Assembly: GCF_003626635.1 (NCBI RefSeq)
Contig: NZ_RAZT01000018.1
Location: forward strand, 62,001-126,000
Direction of reading: 5' to 3'
Source of the DNA: Micromonospora musae
GTDB taxonomy: Bacteria; Actinomycetota; Actinomycetes; Mycobacteriales; Micromonosporaceae
Length of the DNA stretch: 64,000 nt
The position numbers and the translations under genes are program-made. The notes under the pieces were generated by a model. That model searched no databases. It was not told where the DNA came from and saw only the letters and a program-made list of their open reading frames with translations. Positions 1-8,799 of the stretch are shown piece by piece. The stretch's first letter is position 1; every line of letters begins with the position of its first letter.

Positions 1-634
1 GCACGTCGTCGAGGTCGCCGTGGCCGTCGAGGGAAACGTCGGCGCCGAGCCGGGTCACCAGCGCCACGCCTTCGCGGCCGGAGGCCACGGCGATCACGTT
101 GAGGTTCTGCCGCTTCGCCAACTGCACGGCCAGGTGTCCCTGACCGCCGCTCGCGCCGAAGATCAGCAGCCACGCCCCGGCCGGCAGGGCGAGCGCATCC
201 AACCCCGACAACGCGGTCAACGCGTCGGTGGGCATCGCCCCCGCGTGCTCCACCGGCACGCCCGCCGGCAGCTTCGCGACGTACTGCGCGTTGGTCGCCG
301 CGTACTCGGCGTAGAAGCCGCCCTTCGGCACCATGGAGTCGGAGACGTAGACCACGTCGCCCACGGTCAGACCGGTCACCTTCCCGCCCACCGCGGCGAC
401 CGTTCCCGCGGCGTCGGTGCCGGGCACGAGCGGAAAGGACGCGCCCTCGGGCACCAGCATGCCTTGACGGCGCAGGGCGTCCCATACCCCGACGCCGGCG
501 GTCCAGACCTTGAGCAGGATCTCGTCGTCGGCGATCTGCGGCACCGGCAGCATGCGCGGCGTGATCACCTCTGGGCCACCGAACTCGTCGAGGGCCGCGA
601 CCTGCATCCGCTCGGGCACGTCGCCGTCTGCCAT
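1..634 (-). CDS. NADPH:quinone reductase-like MDR oxidoreductase (3' end outside window)
   Basis: Partial gene: 211 residues are visible from the ATG at 634, and the C-terminus lies off the left edge. The N-terminal GroES-like fold is followed by the nucleotide-binding loop GASGGQGHLAVQLAK starting at residue 160, typical of zinc-independent quinone oxidoreductases of the medium-chain dehydrogenase family. No zinc-ligand cysteines are seen in the visible part. These enzymes use NAD(P)H to reduce quinones or enones in the cytoplasm. The start is supported by a purine-rich GGAGAGGAAG about 4 bases upstream. It reads in the same direction as the upstream kinase gene, but a gap of about 180 bp suggests its own promoter. 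The substrate cannot be told from sequence. Confidence 0.85.
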   Translation of the reverse strand, partial: MADGDVPERMQVAALDEFGGPEVITPRMLPVPQIADDEILLKVWTAGVGVWDALRRQGMLVPEGASFPLVPGTDAAGTVAAVGGKVTGLTVGDVVYVSDSMVPKGGFYAEYAATNAQYVAKLPAGVPVEHAGAMPTDALTALSGLDALALPAGAWLLIFGASGGQGHLAVQLAKRQNLNVIAVASGREGVALVTRLGADVSLDGHGDLDDV

Positions 635-814
635 CTGGACTTCCTCTCCGCCCTGCTCTCCGCGGCCGCGCGATCAGGCAGCCGTTGCGAGGCCGAGCGC
701 ACAGCGGTCGCCGTCAACCGGTGGTGAGCACGGCCGCGCCGCCCCGAACCGCGCCGGCATCGTCGATCGCAGCATGCCGTACGCCCACCCCGGACGGCCC
801 CCACCGGGCGTCGT

Positions 815-1750
815 TCACCCGGTCGGGCTACCGAGCAGCTCGTCGACCTCGCCGGCGGTGGGGGCCGTCGCGGGCCCCTGCCGGGTGACGGCCAGCGCCG
901 CGGCGGCGTTGGCGCGACGGACGGCCTGGACCGGGTCGAGACCGCTGACGAGGGCCGCGATGAAGGCGCCCAGGTGGGCATCCCCGGCGCCGTTGGTGTC
1001 CACGGCGGTCACCGGGAAGGCGGGCACGGGTACGGTCCGGCCGGCGGTGGCGACCACGGCGCCCTCCGGTCCGGTGCGGACCACCACCCCGGCCCGCCCG
1101 GTGCGGGCCACCAGGGCGGCGGCGGCCGACTCCGGATCGGCCTGCTCGGTGAGGATCCGCGCCTCCCGCTCGTTGCAGCTCCACCAGTCGGCACGTTCCA
1201 AGGCGGCCGAGAGGACCGGCCCGGGGATCTCGGCGACCAGCGGACCGGGGTCGACGACGACGGTGACCTCCGGGGCGAGCGTCGGCAGCCAGGCCGCCAG
1301 CGCCGCCCCGTTGGACGGGTAGGCCAGGCTGTATCCGGAGACGTAGACGACGTCGCCGGGTCGCAGGTCGACCCGCGCCAGGTCCGCCGCGCCGAGCCGC
1401 GCCTCCGCGCCGACGCTGGTGGCGAACGTACGCTCCCCGGTCGGGTCGATCAGCGCGACGCTGAACCCGGTGTCGACGTCCGGGAGCGCCGGCTGCACGA
1501 CCTCGATGCCGGCCTGGGCCAGCTGCTCGCGGGCCAGGTCCCCGAAGGGGCCGGTGCCGTGCAACCCGGCGTACGCCACGGGCAACCCCTGACGCGCCGC
1601 GCTCACCATGACGTTCAGCCCGCCCCCGGCGGTGATCCGGCTGCCCGAGGCGAGGACGTCCCCACCGACCTCGGGCAGCCGCGGCAGGTACATCACCACG
1701 TCGACGACGACGTTGCCGGTGTGCACCAGCCGGGGCGATTCGCCGCTCAC
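815..1750 (-). CDS. PfkB-family carbohydrate/nucleoside kinase
   Basis: 311 residues with the ribokinase (PfkB) fold. The N-terminal Gly-rich sugar-binding motif (AGGGLNVMVSAARQG, residues 41-55) and the C-terminal anion-hole motif DTNGAGD (residues 251-257, D257 the expected catalytic base) are both intact. Such kinases phosphorylate sugars or nucleosides with ATP. The GTG start at 1750 overlaps the permease stop as GTGA, so the two are translationally coupled. Together with the upstream permease and ADP-ribosylglycohydrolase-family gene, the likely substrate is a ribosyl compound or ribose released from a nucleoside (inference). It is the last gene of the GntR-led operon. Confidence 0.9.
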   Translation of the reverse strand: MSGESPRLVHTGNVVVDVVMYLPRLPEVGGDVLASGSRITAGGGLNVMVSAARQGLPVAYAGLHGTGPFGDLAREQLAQAGIEVVQPALPDVDTGFSVALIDPTGERTFATSVGAEARLGAADLARVDLRPGDVVYVSGYSLAYPSNGAALAAWLPTLAPEVTVVVDPGPLVAEIPGPVLSAALERADWWSCNEREARILTEQADPESAAAALVARTGRAGVVVRTGPEGAVVATAGRTVPVPAFPVTAVDTNGAGDAHLGAFIAALVSGLDPVQAVRRANAAAALAVTRQGPATAPTAGEVDELLGSPTG

Positions 1751-3270
1751 CGCTCGGCCCCCGCGGTCCGCTCGCCGGTCGCCTGCTCGGCGACGGCCTG
1801 TCCGACCTGACCGGTCGGGCTGCCGCGCCGGGCGCTCCTGGCGCCCAGCAGCAGATACATGGCGCCGGCGACGACGAAGGCCGCGACCCAGCCGAGGCCG
1901 TTCGTGCCGAGCCAGGAGTCCGCGAGCGGACCGCTGAACCAGACGTCGTCGGCCGAGGTCGAGGCCGTGAGGAAGAGCAGCCCGACGACGGTGCCGGCGA
2001 GCCACGGCAGCACCGCCGACCAGCGGAACCCGCCGTGGTACCAGTAGCTGCTCGTGCGGGTGGTGTCCATCAGGCCGCGCGGGTCGTACTCCCGCCGGAA
2101 CAGCATGTCGCCCAGGAAGACCGCCACCCAGGCGGTGATCGGTACGGCGAGCAGCGAGATGAAGGTGATGAACGGGCCGTAGAAGTTCCCGGCGATCAGC
2201 ATGAAGTAGACGCCACCGGCCAGGGTGAGCACGATGTCCAGGCCGACGGCCACCACCCGGCGGGTCCGGACCCCCAAGGTGATCATCGTGAGTCCGGCGG
2301 AGTAGACCGAGAGGTTGTTGGAGAGCAGCAGTCCACCGAACGCGGCGAGCAGGTACGGCACCGCCATCCAGGACGGGAGCATCACCTGGATCGCCGATAC
2401 GGGGTCGCTGGCGGAGGCGAGGCTGCCGTCGCCGGCCGAGAGCAGGCCACCCAACCCGATGAGCAGGAAGAGCGGGATTCCGGCACCGGCCGAGGCCGCG
2501 GCGACGATCCGCCCACCCCGCACGTTCCGGTGCTGGTAGCGGGCCATGTCCGCGCCTGCGTTCGCCCACCCGATGCCGGTGCCGGCGGCGATCACACCGA
2601 CGCCGGCGATGACGACGCTCAGCGGGGCGGCCGGGGCGTCGAGGACGGCGTCCCAGTCGACCCGGGCGATCAGGAACGCGGCGACGATGATGTTCAGCGC
2701 ACCGAAGACGTACGTCGCCCACTGCTGGATCCAGACGAGCGTGGCGTGTCCCAGGCCCGAGACGACCAGGGTGAGCGCCACGAAAACCAGCAGGCTGATC
2801 ACGGTCAGCACGGGGCTCGCGGTGAGCCCGAACGCGATGTCCAGCAGGGCGAGCAGCGCGTACGCGGCGGTCGTGGTGTTGACCGTCTCCCAGCCGACCC
2901 GGGACAGCCAGGAGATCACCGTGGGCCCGTGGTTGCCGCGCGGCCCGAAGATCGCGCGGGACAAGGTCATGCTGGGCGCGCCGCCCCACTTGCCGGCCAG
3001 GCTGATCAGGCCGACGAGGGCGAAGGAGCCGAACGAGCCGACCGCGGCCACCAGCAGCGCCTGCCAGATGTTCATGCCGCGCAGCGCGACCAGGGTGGCG
3101 CCGAGGGGCAGCCCCAGGATGGAGATGTTGGCCGCGAACCAGACCCAGAAGAGCTGGCCCGGGCCGCCCGTGCGCTCGGCGGGGGGCACCGGCTCGATGC
3201 CTCTGGTCTCGATGGTGCCGACCCGGTTGGTGTCGGCCGGGATCGTGCCGGCCAGTTCAGTCGTGGACAT
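1747..3270 (-). CDS. NCS1-family cytosine/purine-type permease
   Basis: 507 residues with about twelve hydrophobic helices and the sequence pattern of the nucleobase:cation symporter-1 family (Transp_cyt_pur). The N-terminal segment before helix 1 carries the conserved GIEPVP-type stretch, and the first helices contain the Asn/Gly-rich NISILGLPLGA motif. Family members import cytosine, purines, hydantoins, thiamine or nucleosides with a proton or sodium ion. It sits between an ADP-ribosylglycohydrolase-like enzyme (30 bp upstream) and a PfkB kinase (4-bp overlap), which points to import of a nucleoside or nucleobase for salvage. The exact substrate is unknown. Confidence 0.9.
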   Translation of the reverse strand: MSTTELAGTIPADTNRVGTIETRGIEPVPPAERTGGPGQLFWVWFAANISILGLPLGATLVALRGMNIWQALLVAAVGSFGSFALVGLISLAGKWGGAPSMTLSRAIFGPRGNHGPTVISWLSRVGWETVNTTTAAYALLALLDIAFGLTASPVLTVISLLVFVALTLVVSGLGHATLVWIQQWATYVFGALNIIVAAFLIARVDWDAVLDAPAAPLSVVIAGVGVIAAGTGIGWANAGADMARYQHRNVRGGRIVAAASAGAGIPLFLLIGLGGLLSAGDGSLASASDPVSAIQVMLPSWMAVPYLLAAFGGLLLSNNLSVYSAGLTMITLGVRTRRVVAVGLDIVLTLAGGVYFMLIAGNFYGPFITFISLLAVPITAWVAVFLGDMLFRREYDPRGLMDTTRTSSYWYHGGFRWSAVLPWLAGTVVGLLFLTASTSADDVWFSGPLADSWLGTNGLGWVAAFVVAGAMYLLLGARSARRGSPTGQVGQAVAEQATGERTAGAER

Positions 3271-3300
3271 CGTCGTCCTGCCTTCTTGTGCGTACCGGCG

Positions 3301-4320
3301 TCAGCTGCGCTGACGAAGGGTGAGTAGGCGTGTCGCCAGTTCTGCCAAGGGAAGGTCGTTGACTTTCTCGATCGTTTCCCGCGCGCTGCTCGGGAAGGAG
3401 TCGACGCCGTGGCCGGCGCCGGCGATGGCGCCGACCATGGCGGCGATCGTGTCGGTGTCGCCGCCGAGGCCCGCCGCGAACAAGCACGCCTGCCAGGGGT
3501 CGTCGGGGTGGACGGCGAGCACCGCGAAGGCCGCCGGGACCGATTCCTGGGTCGCCACGCTCGTTCCGACGAGGCGATAGATCAGGTCGGCGGCCTGCTC
3601 CGGCGTCCGCCCGGCGACCAGTTCGGTGGCCCAGCCGATCCGGGTGGCGATGTCTCCCGCCGCGATCCAGTGGCCCCGCCCGGCGGCGAGCCGCGCCGCC
3701 CGTACGGCGGTGCCGGTCGCGGTCGCGGTGTCCGCGCCGTCCAGGCCGGCGCTGACCGCGGCCGCGACGGCGGCGGCGCCGGCCAGGGCGACGCCGGTGT
3801 TGTGGGTGACCCAGCTCGCCTCGACGACCCGATCGACGAGCCGGTCCAGGTCGGTCGCGGGTACGGCGATCCCCACCGGGGCGATCCGCATCGCCGCCCC
3901 GTTGGTCGTGCCGAACCGGCCGGCCTCCTCGAGCGGACGGCCGGCGGCCACGGCGGCGACGGCGGCCCGGGTCGACGGGCCGAGCAGGTCCAGCGAGCCG
4001 CGTCGGCGCATGTCGTCCTCCCAGGCGAGCAGCGCCCGGGCGAGCCGGTGCCCGTCGACGTGCCCTTGGCCCTCGACGAGCAGCTGCCCGAGCAGCAGGG
4101 CCTGTTCGGTGTCGTCGGTCACCGACCCGGCCGGCATTCCGGGCGCGATCGGCTGGTCCGGGGGGCCCGGTTCGAAACCGGCCAACCGGGGGTGGCGGGC
4201 GACGATCCGTTCCCGGGGCATCGACTGGGTCGGCATGCCGAGCGCGTCGCCGACGGCGAGCCCGGTCAGGGCGCCGACCGCGCGCGACTCGATCGTCAGG
4301 TGCGGATTCGGAGCGCTCAT
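3301..4320 (-). CDS. ADP-ribosylglycohydrolase-family enzyme
   Basis: 339 residues, all-alpha ADP-ribosyl hydrolase (ARH/DraG) family. Both magnesium-binding motifs are present: TDDT at residues 68-71 and GGDTDT at 286-291, with the HNTG motif at 173-176. Classical members cleave ADP-ribose from arginine or other groups. Bacterial members in catabolic operons may instead cleave small N-ribosides. Here the gene overlaps the GntR regulator stop by ATGA and precedes a nucleobase-type permease and a PfkB kinase. That context favours a nucleoside or ADP-ribosyl small-molecule hydrolase over reversal of protein modification (inference). Confidence 0.9.
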   Translation of the reverse strand: MSAPNPHLTIESRAVGALTGLAVGDALGMPTQSMPRERIVARHPRLAGFEPGPPDQPIAPGMPAGSVTDDTEQALLLGQLLVEGQGHVDGHRLARALLAWEDDMRRRGSLDLLGPSTRAAVAAVAAGRPLEEAGRFGTTNGAAMRIAPVGIAVPATDLDRLVDRVVEASWVTHNTGVALAGAAAVAAAVSAGLDGADTATATGTAVRAARLAAGRGHWIAAGDIATRIGWATELVAGRTPEQAADLIYRLVGTSVATQESVPAAFAVLAVHPDDPWQACLFAAGLGGDTDTIAAMVGAIAGAGHGVDSFPSSARETIEKVNDLPLAELATRLLTLRQRS

Positions 4321-5036
4321 TCCGACGCCTCCCCGAAGCGAAGGTGCAGCCGGAACCGGTCCGGCTTCAACAGGCTCTCCACGTACTCGACGAATTCGCC
4401 GCGCGCGTCCAGGCTCAGCCGCTGGGTACGCAGGAAGAGATCACCGTCGGCGCAGCCGAGCAGCTGCGCGTCGGACTCCGCCACCGGGGACAGGTCCACC
4501 CACTCCTCGCCCTGCGCTGGCGCGAGACCGGCCGAGCGCAGCGCCGCGTACAGGGAGCCGGCGAGACCCTGCTCGGGCAGGTCGCGCAGCGGACCGACGG
4601 CCGGAATCCGGCTCCGCTCGATCGAGATCGCCGGGCCGCCGTCGAGCGACCGGAGCCGGTCGATCGCGACGAATTCGGCCGAGGGCAGCCCGAACCGCTC
4701 CACCAGCTCGGGCTCGTGGACCAGCTCGAGGCGGAGCGTGCGTACGGTTGTCGGGACGCCCTGCTCGGCCAGGGCCCGTGACCAGCCGAGCCGGTCGTCG
4801 ATGGCCCGGCCGTCGAAGGTCACGAACGAGCCCTTACCGGAGCGGGTCTGGATCAGCCCCTGCCGGGTGAGGTCGATCAGGGCCTGGCGGACAGTGTTGC
4901 GGCTCACATCGAACCGGGTCGCGAGCGCATGTTCCCCGGGCAGCTGGCTGCCCGGGGCCAGCCGGCCGCCGCGGATCTCCCGGGCGAGCTGCTCGGCGAC
5001 CCGCTCGTGCTTCAACTTGAGCACCTGTCCAAACAT
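4317..5036 (-). CDS. GntR/HutC-family transcriptional regulator
   Basis: 239 residues from the ATG at 5036. An N-terminal winged helix-turn-helix (about residues 5-75, including DVSRNTVRQALIDL) is followed by a UTRA-type effector-binding domain, the HutC subgroup layout. It is the first gene of an operon with the ADP-ribosylglycohydrolase-like enzyme (ATGA overlap), permease and kinase, so it likely represses that operon in response to a ribosyl metabolite. A TTG at 5072 would add 12 residues. I prefer 5036 because a TACCCT -10-like element lies just before it, suggesting a leaderless transcript, and family alignments begin near this Met. Confidence 0.88.
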   Translation of the reverse strand: MFGQVLKLKHERVAEQLAREIRGGRLAPGSQLPGEHALATRFDVSRNTVRQALIDLTRQGLIQTRSGKGSFVTFDGRAIDDRLGWSRALAEQGVPTTVRTLRLELVHEPELVERFGLPSAEFVAIDRLRSLDGGPAISIERSRIPAVGPLRDLPEQGLAGSLYAALRSAGLAPAQGEEWVDLSPVAESDAQLLGCADGDLFLRTQRLSLDARGEFVEYVESLLKPDRFRLHLRFGEASE

Positions 5037-5041
5037 GTCCA
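5026..5041. promoter_or_regulatory. direct repeat TGTCCA at the GntR start, possible operator
   Basis: TGTCCA occurs at 5026-5031 and again at 5036-5041, one helical turn (10 bp) apart, across the proposed leaderless start of the GntR gene. On the minus strand it reads TGGACA-N4-TGGACA next to the TACCCT -10-like box. A repressor bound here would block transcription of its own operon. The assignment rests only on spacing and position. Confidence 0.3.
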
Positions 5042-5278
5042 GTAGGGTAGCTCTGGCCTGGGCGATCGACAACGCCGAAGATCAAGCTCTACCGGGGTCC
5101 GGTCCGATCCCCGCTGCGGCCCTACGGGTGCGAGCTGACGGGCGGAACAGCCGCGACCGGCGGTCCCTCCGGTCGCACGTACGGCCTCCTCGGACACTGC
5201 CGGTAGCGACGGCGGTGCCGCCTGGCGGCCGAGCGGGTCGGGGCGTCGCGCCCGCCGTCGGCATGGTCTGATCTTGCG

Positions 5279-6271
5279 ATGACCTCCGAAGCGCCCGGCT
5301 GGGACGCCATCGACGCTCGCCTCGCCGAGCTCTACCCCGATGTCGAGCCGAAGCACTACGGCACGCTGCACCGATTCGCCCTGGGCGGCCCGGACCCGCT
5401 CGACGGCGTCAGCTTCTACCCACGTGACGAGCCGGTGCCGCATTGGCACGTCGTCGGGTACGGAATGAGTGAGCTGTACGCCAAGGAATCCGACAACCCC
5501 GACGAGTCGGGCTGGGGCTTCGAGTTCACCATCCGGCCCGCCCGCGACATCGGCGAAACCGAGCCGCCGATGTGGGCGGCGAGTCTGCTGCAGAACCTCG
5601 CCCGCTACGTCTTCAGCAGCGGCAACTGGTTCGAGCCGGGCCATCACATGAACGCGAATGGACCCATCCGGCTCGACTACGAGACCGAGCTGACCGCGCT
5701 GGCCTTCACCGAGGACCCGGAGCTGGGAACGATCCCCACGCCGCACGGCCGCGTGCAGTTCCTGCAGGTGGTCGGTCTGACCGGCGACGAGTATGCGGCA
5801 GCTCGGCAGTGGGACACCGACGGTGTGCTGCACTTGTTCGCCGAACGGGTACCGATGCTCGTCACCGACCTGGACAGGCCATCGATCACGGATGATCCGG
5901 CGGTGCGGGCCGCGATCGAAGAAGGCCGCGCCCGCGACGGCTCGTCCACCGGACTACTCATGATCGCGGGCTTCGACTGGACCGCCGAGCAGGACACCGT
6001 CCGCCTGCGGTTTGCGGACGTGACGACCACCATGGTGGCCGAAGCGGTACGCGATCGGCTGTCCCACGGCCGCGTACTGCTCCTCGACAACACCTCCACC
6101 CGCGTGGTTCTGCAGAGGGCGGAGGTCTTCGCCGCTCGGCGACCAGACGACGGCCTGCTGGAGGTGGACCTGCCGGCGGAAGCCGTCGCCGCCCTGCCTG
6201 ACGTGCTGGTGCCGGGCGTCCATCCGGTTCCCGGCACCAGCCACCTCGTCGTCGAGGTATCGACCGACTGA
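5279..6271 (+). CDS. suppressor of fused (SUFU) domain protein
   Basis: 330 residues. The first about 190 residues match the bacterial SUFU domain: a W/Y-rich start with 'HYGTLHRFALGG', then the VVGYGMSELY and GWGFEFTIR strands. A less conserved C-terminal half follows (residues 190-330). In bacteria SUFU-fold proteins often serve as immunity proteins to polymorphic toxins, and they occur as lone housekeeping-like genes in actinomycetes. No toxin gene is adjacent. The divergent neighbour is the GntR operon, with about 240 bp between starts. No clear ribosome-binding site precedes the ATG, so a leaderless message is possible. Confidence 0.85.
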   Translation: MTSEAPGWDAIDARLAELYPDVEPKHYGTLHRFALGGPDPLDGVSFYPRDEPVPHWHVVGYGMSELYAKESDNPDESGWGFEFTIRPARDIGETEPPMWAASLLQNLARYVFSSGNWFEPGHHMNANGPIRLDYETELTALAFTEDPELGTIPTPHGRVQFLQVVGLTGDEYAAARQWDTDGVLHLFAERVPMLVTDLDRPSITDDPAVRAAIEEGRARDGSSTGLLMIAGFDWTAEQDTVRLRFADVTTTMVAEAVRDRLSHGRVLLLDNTSTRVVLQRAEVFAARRPDDGLLEVDLPAEAVAALPDVLVPGVHPVPGTSHLVVEVSTD

Positions 6272-6311
6272 CCACCCCCGCGGCCATGCTCAGCGCGGCC
6301 GTCGGGCACTC

Positions 6312-7586
6312 TCAAAGCCGGTCGTACTGACTCCGCAAGAGCGTGTTGACCCGAGCAACGTCGGTCGTTCCGGGCTGCGCCTCGGTGATGAGCAGGACCA
6401 CGTCACCCCGTTGGGCAACGCCGTCGACCCGGACCCGGTCCTTGTCGTCGCGGGCCGCATCGACGAACGAATGAGCCCCTTGCAGGCCGGGAATCTCCGT
6501 ACTGTCGCTGCCGGTTCTCTCCTGCGTCCGAAGGCCATAGGTGTACAGGAACCCGCTCGCGTCATCGTCCGAGCTGAACTGGATCAGCGTCACCGTCACC
6601 GAGACCCCGTCCGGCTCGACCCAGCCGCCCATCACGGCGCTACGCATACCGAGCAGCGTGAACACGTCTGCCGGCCCGGCATCGATCAGCTGCGTCACCT
6701 GGCTCACGCTGAGCTGTCCGTCGCTGGCCTGGACCTCGGCGTTGAAGGTCGAGCCGACCGGGGCGGTCACCAGAAATTCCCGGAGGTCACCGGAGTGGTC
6801 CCGAGGCGTGGCCGGCCGATGCAGCGCCAACCAGACACTCGCCCCTGCTGCGACCACCGCAACGACCACTCCGAGAACGAGGGCGGTAATCGGGCCACGG
6901 CGCCGCCACCACGGCACCCAGACCGGTCGCGCGGACCATCCGGTAGTGACCGGCGGCCGCGACGCGGGCGCCTGCGTACCGACCGTCGGCTCCGGGGCGT
7001 GCGCCGCCGACCCCGACACGGACCCTGGCCGAAGGGCCGATGCCTGTGACGTGGACCGTTCCGCGCGGGCCCGTACAGGGGCCGTGAGCGCCGCCACAGC
7101 CGCGGTCACCAGCAGCACGCCGAGCAGCGCCAGCAGCGCCCCGGACCGGATGTCGGCCCTGGGGTAGTCGCTCGCCCGCAGGCCGCTCGCCTCGACAGCC
7201 GGTCGACCGATGTCGAGGACCAGGAAGACGATCGCGAGGTCGACGAGGCAGACGAGACGAAGCAGGGTTCGCCGCCAGCCCGGCTTGACCCAGCCTGCGG
7301 CGAACGCCCCGAACAGCATCAGCCAGCCGACGTACAGCGGAACTGCCGTCTCCGACAGGTCGAGGAGGCGATACGTCCGCAGAGGCTGCTCCGGATCCTG
7401 CCCGAACAATCGATCGAGCGCGCTCCCGGCCAGCACCGCGACCCACGGTAGGAAGTGGGCGCCGATCAGCGCCGCCAGGGCCAGTACGGCCAGCGCAAGC
7501 GCGCCAATGTGTTGACCGGGGCGCGCCACGCGAGGCGGCGCCTCGGGCGCGGCGTCCACCTGTGCCGCCGAAAAGCTGATCTCCAC
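6312..7586 (-). CDS. multi-pass membrane protein with extracytoplasmic C-terminal domain
   Basis: About 424 residues from the GTG at 7586 (upstream starts exist to 7622). Four hydrophobic segments lie in the first half, followed by a Pro/Ala/Ser-rich linker. A fifth membrane helix (ITALVLGVVVAVVAAGA) then leads into a soluble domain of about 150 residues ending in YDRL, predicted outside the membrane. I do not recognise the family. The soluble domain has the mixed alpha/beta look of actinobacterial stress or cell-envelope proteins of unknown function. It reads toward the SUFU gene, so the two converge at 6271/6312. Confidence 0.7.
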   Translation of the reverse strand: MEISFSAAQVDAAPEAPPRVARPGQHIGALALAVLALAALIGAHFLPWVAVLAGSALDRLFGQDPEQPLRTYRLLDLSETAVPLYVGWLMLFGAFAAGWVKPGWRRTLLRLVCLVDLAIVFLVLDIGRPAVEASGLRASDYPRADIRSGALLALLGVLLVTAAVAALTAPVRARAERSTSQASALRPGSVSGSAAHAPEPTVGTQAPASRPPVTTGWSARPVWVPWWRRRGPITALVLGVVVAVVAAGASVWLALHRPATPRDHSGDLREFLVTAPVGSTFNAEVQASDGQLSVSQVTQLIDAGPADVFTLLGMRSAVMGGWVEPDGVSVTVTLIQFSSDDDASGFLYTYGLRTQERTGSDSTEIPGLQGAHSFVDAARDDKDRVRVDGVAQRGDVVLLITEAQPGTTDVARVNTLLRSQYDRL

Positions 7587-7780
7587 GCGGGCATGATGAC
7601 AGTGCCGATCGTGATCGTCCATCCGCTTGCCGCTACGGCCACGTATGGTCGGTGGCCGCCAGGCATTGAGCCGGCACCGGCCACCGCGTCTTACCCGGAA
7701 GTCGCGGTGGGGCGGCAGGAAACCGTTGGCCGCTGCGAAGATCCCACCGCTAACCTGCCCCGACCAGGAAGGAGACAGCG

Positions 7781-8146
7781 GTGAGCGAGACGATGACCCT
7801 GTGGCGGCCCACCGGTCCCAAGGAGCTGGACCTCGTACGCGCCTCCGGCTGGACAGCGTGGCCGCCGCGCCTGCCGGACCAGCCGATCTTCTACCCGGTA
7901 CTGAACGAGCAGTACGCGATCATGATCGCCCGGGACTGGAACGTGCCCGCCTCGGGCGTCGGCTACGTCACGCGGTTCAAGGTCGATCGGGAGTTCGCGT
8001 CCAGGTACCCGGTTCGGCAGGCCGGCGGTCGCGACATCCTCGAACTGTGGGTGCCGGCCGAGGAGCTCGACGAGTTCAACCAGCACATCGTCGGGCCGAT
8101 CGAGGTCGTCCACGAGTTCCGACCCGTCGGCGGGGCACCGGGGTGA
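7781..8146 (+). CDS. conserved hypothetical protein (often labelled ADP-ribosylation/crystallin J1)
   Basis: 121 residues. The sequence (WRPTGPKELDLVRASGW near the start, LPDQPIFYPVLNEQYA, then GYVTRFKVD) matches a small conserved actinobacterial family. As I recall, it carries the database label 'ADP-ribosylation/crystallin J1', a label without experimental basis that I know of. The GTG start is preceded by AGGAG at a good distance. The protein is soluble and Trp/Pro rich with no signal peptide. Its function is unknown. Confidence 0.8.
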   Translation: MSETMTLWRPTGPKELDLVRASGWTAWPPRLPDQPIFYPVLNEQYAIMIARDWNVPASGVGYVTRFKVDREFASRYPVRQAGGRDILELWVPAEELDEFNQHIVGPIEVVHEFRPVGGAPG

Positions 8147-8249
8147 GCGGTTCGCGTTCTCCGGCAGGCCAGCGCCGCTGACAGGCAACTCCTTCGTTGC
8201 TGGGTGTGATGTTCCGGTTGATGCCGGACATAAGCCCGTAGGAGGTGCC

Positions 8250-8798
8250 ATGGACGTGGCGAAGCAGCACTTCACCGAGCTGTACGAACGTCATCACGGT
8301 GACGTGTGGCGGTACGTCGCTCGGCGGATCGTCGCGTCCGACGTCGGCGACGTCGTTGCCGAGGTCTTCCTCGTGGCCTGGCGTCGGTTCGGCGACGTGC
8401 CGTCCGGGTCGGCGTTGCCGTGGCTGTACGGGGTGGCCCGGCTGGTGCTGGCGAACGAGGCCAGAGGTCGTCGGCGGTGGCAGGAGTTGACGCTACGGGT
8501 GGCGGCGGAGCCGGACCGACTGGTCATGGTGGACCACGCGGACGGGGTGGCCGGCCAACGCGACGTCGTGGTGGCCTTCGGCCGGTTGTCCGGCGGCGAC
8601 CAGGAGATCCTGCGGTTGGTCGCCTGGGAGCGGCTGACCGCCGCGCAAGCGGCGGCCGTGCTCGGCCAGTCCCGGGCGGCGTTCGCGATGCGGCTGCTGC
8701 GTGCCCGCCGGCGGCTCCGGGCGCAACTCGGCGCGACCAGTGACGTGGTCGAGCCGAGGCCGTCGGCGGCGCCGTCGATGTCGAATCGAGGTGGATGA
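8250..8798 (+). CDS. ECF-type RNA polymerase sigma factor
   Basis: 182 residues: sigma region 2 at about residues 5-70 (core FTELYERHHGDVWRYVARR, then DVVAEVFLVAWRRF) and region 4 at about 110-160 with the helix-turn-helix LTAAQAAAVLGQSRAAFAMRL. A ribosome-binding site GTAGGAGGTG precedes the ATG. The next gene begins 2 bp after the stop and encodes a CU044_5270-type membrane-anchored protein. The pair resembles an ECF sigma factor with a co-transcribed partner that may act as anti-sigma. The inducing signal is not evident. Confidence 0.92.
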   Translation: MDVAKQHFTELYERHHGDVWRYVARRIVASDVGDVVAEVFLVAWRRFGDVPSGSALPWLYGVARLVLANEARGRRRWQELTLRVAAEPDRLVMVDHADGVAGQRDVVVAFGRLSGGDQEILRLVAWERLTAAQAAAVLGQSRAAFAMRLLRARRRLRAQLGATSDVVEPRPSAAPSMSNRGG

Positions 8799-8799
8799 C

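Noticed and set aside
815..2989. Minus-strand reading of 724 codons across permease and kinase
   Set aside because: Its first part is an Arg/Pro/His-rich shadow of the permease; only the part after the GTG at 1750 is the PfkB kinase.
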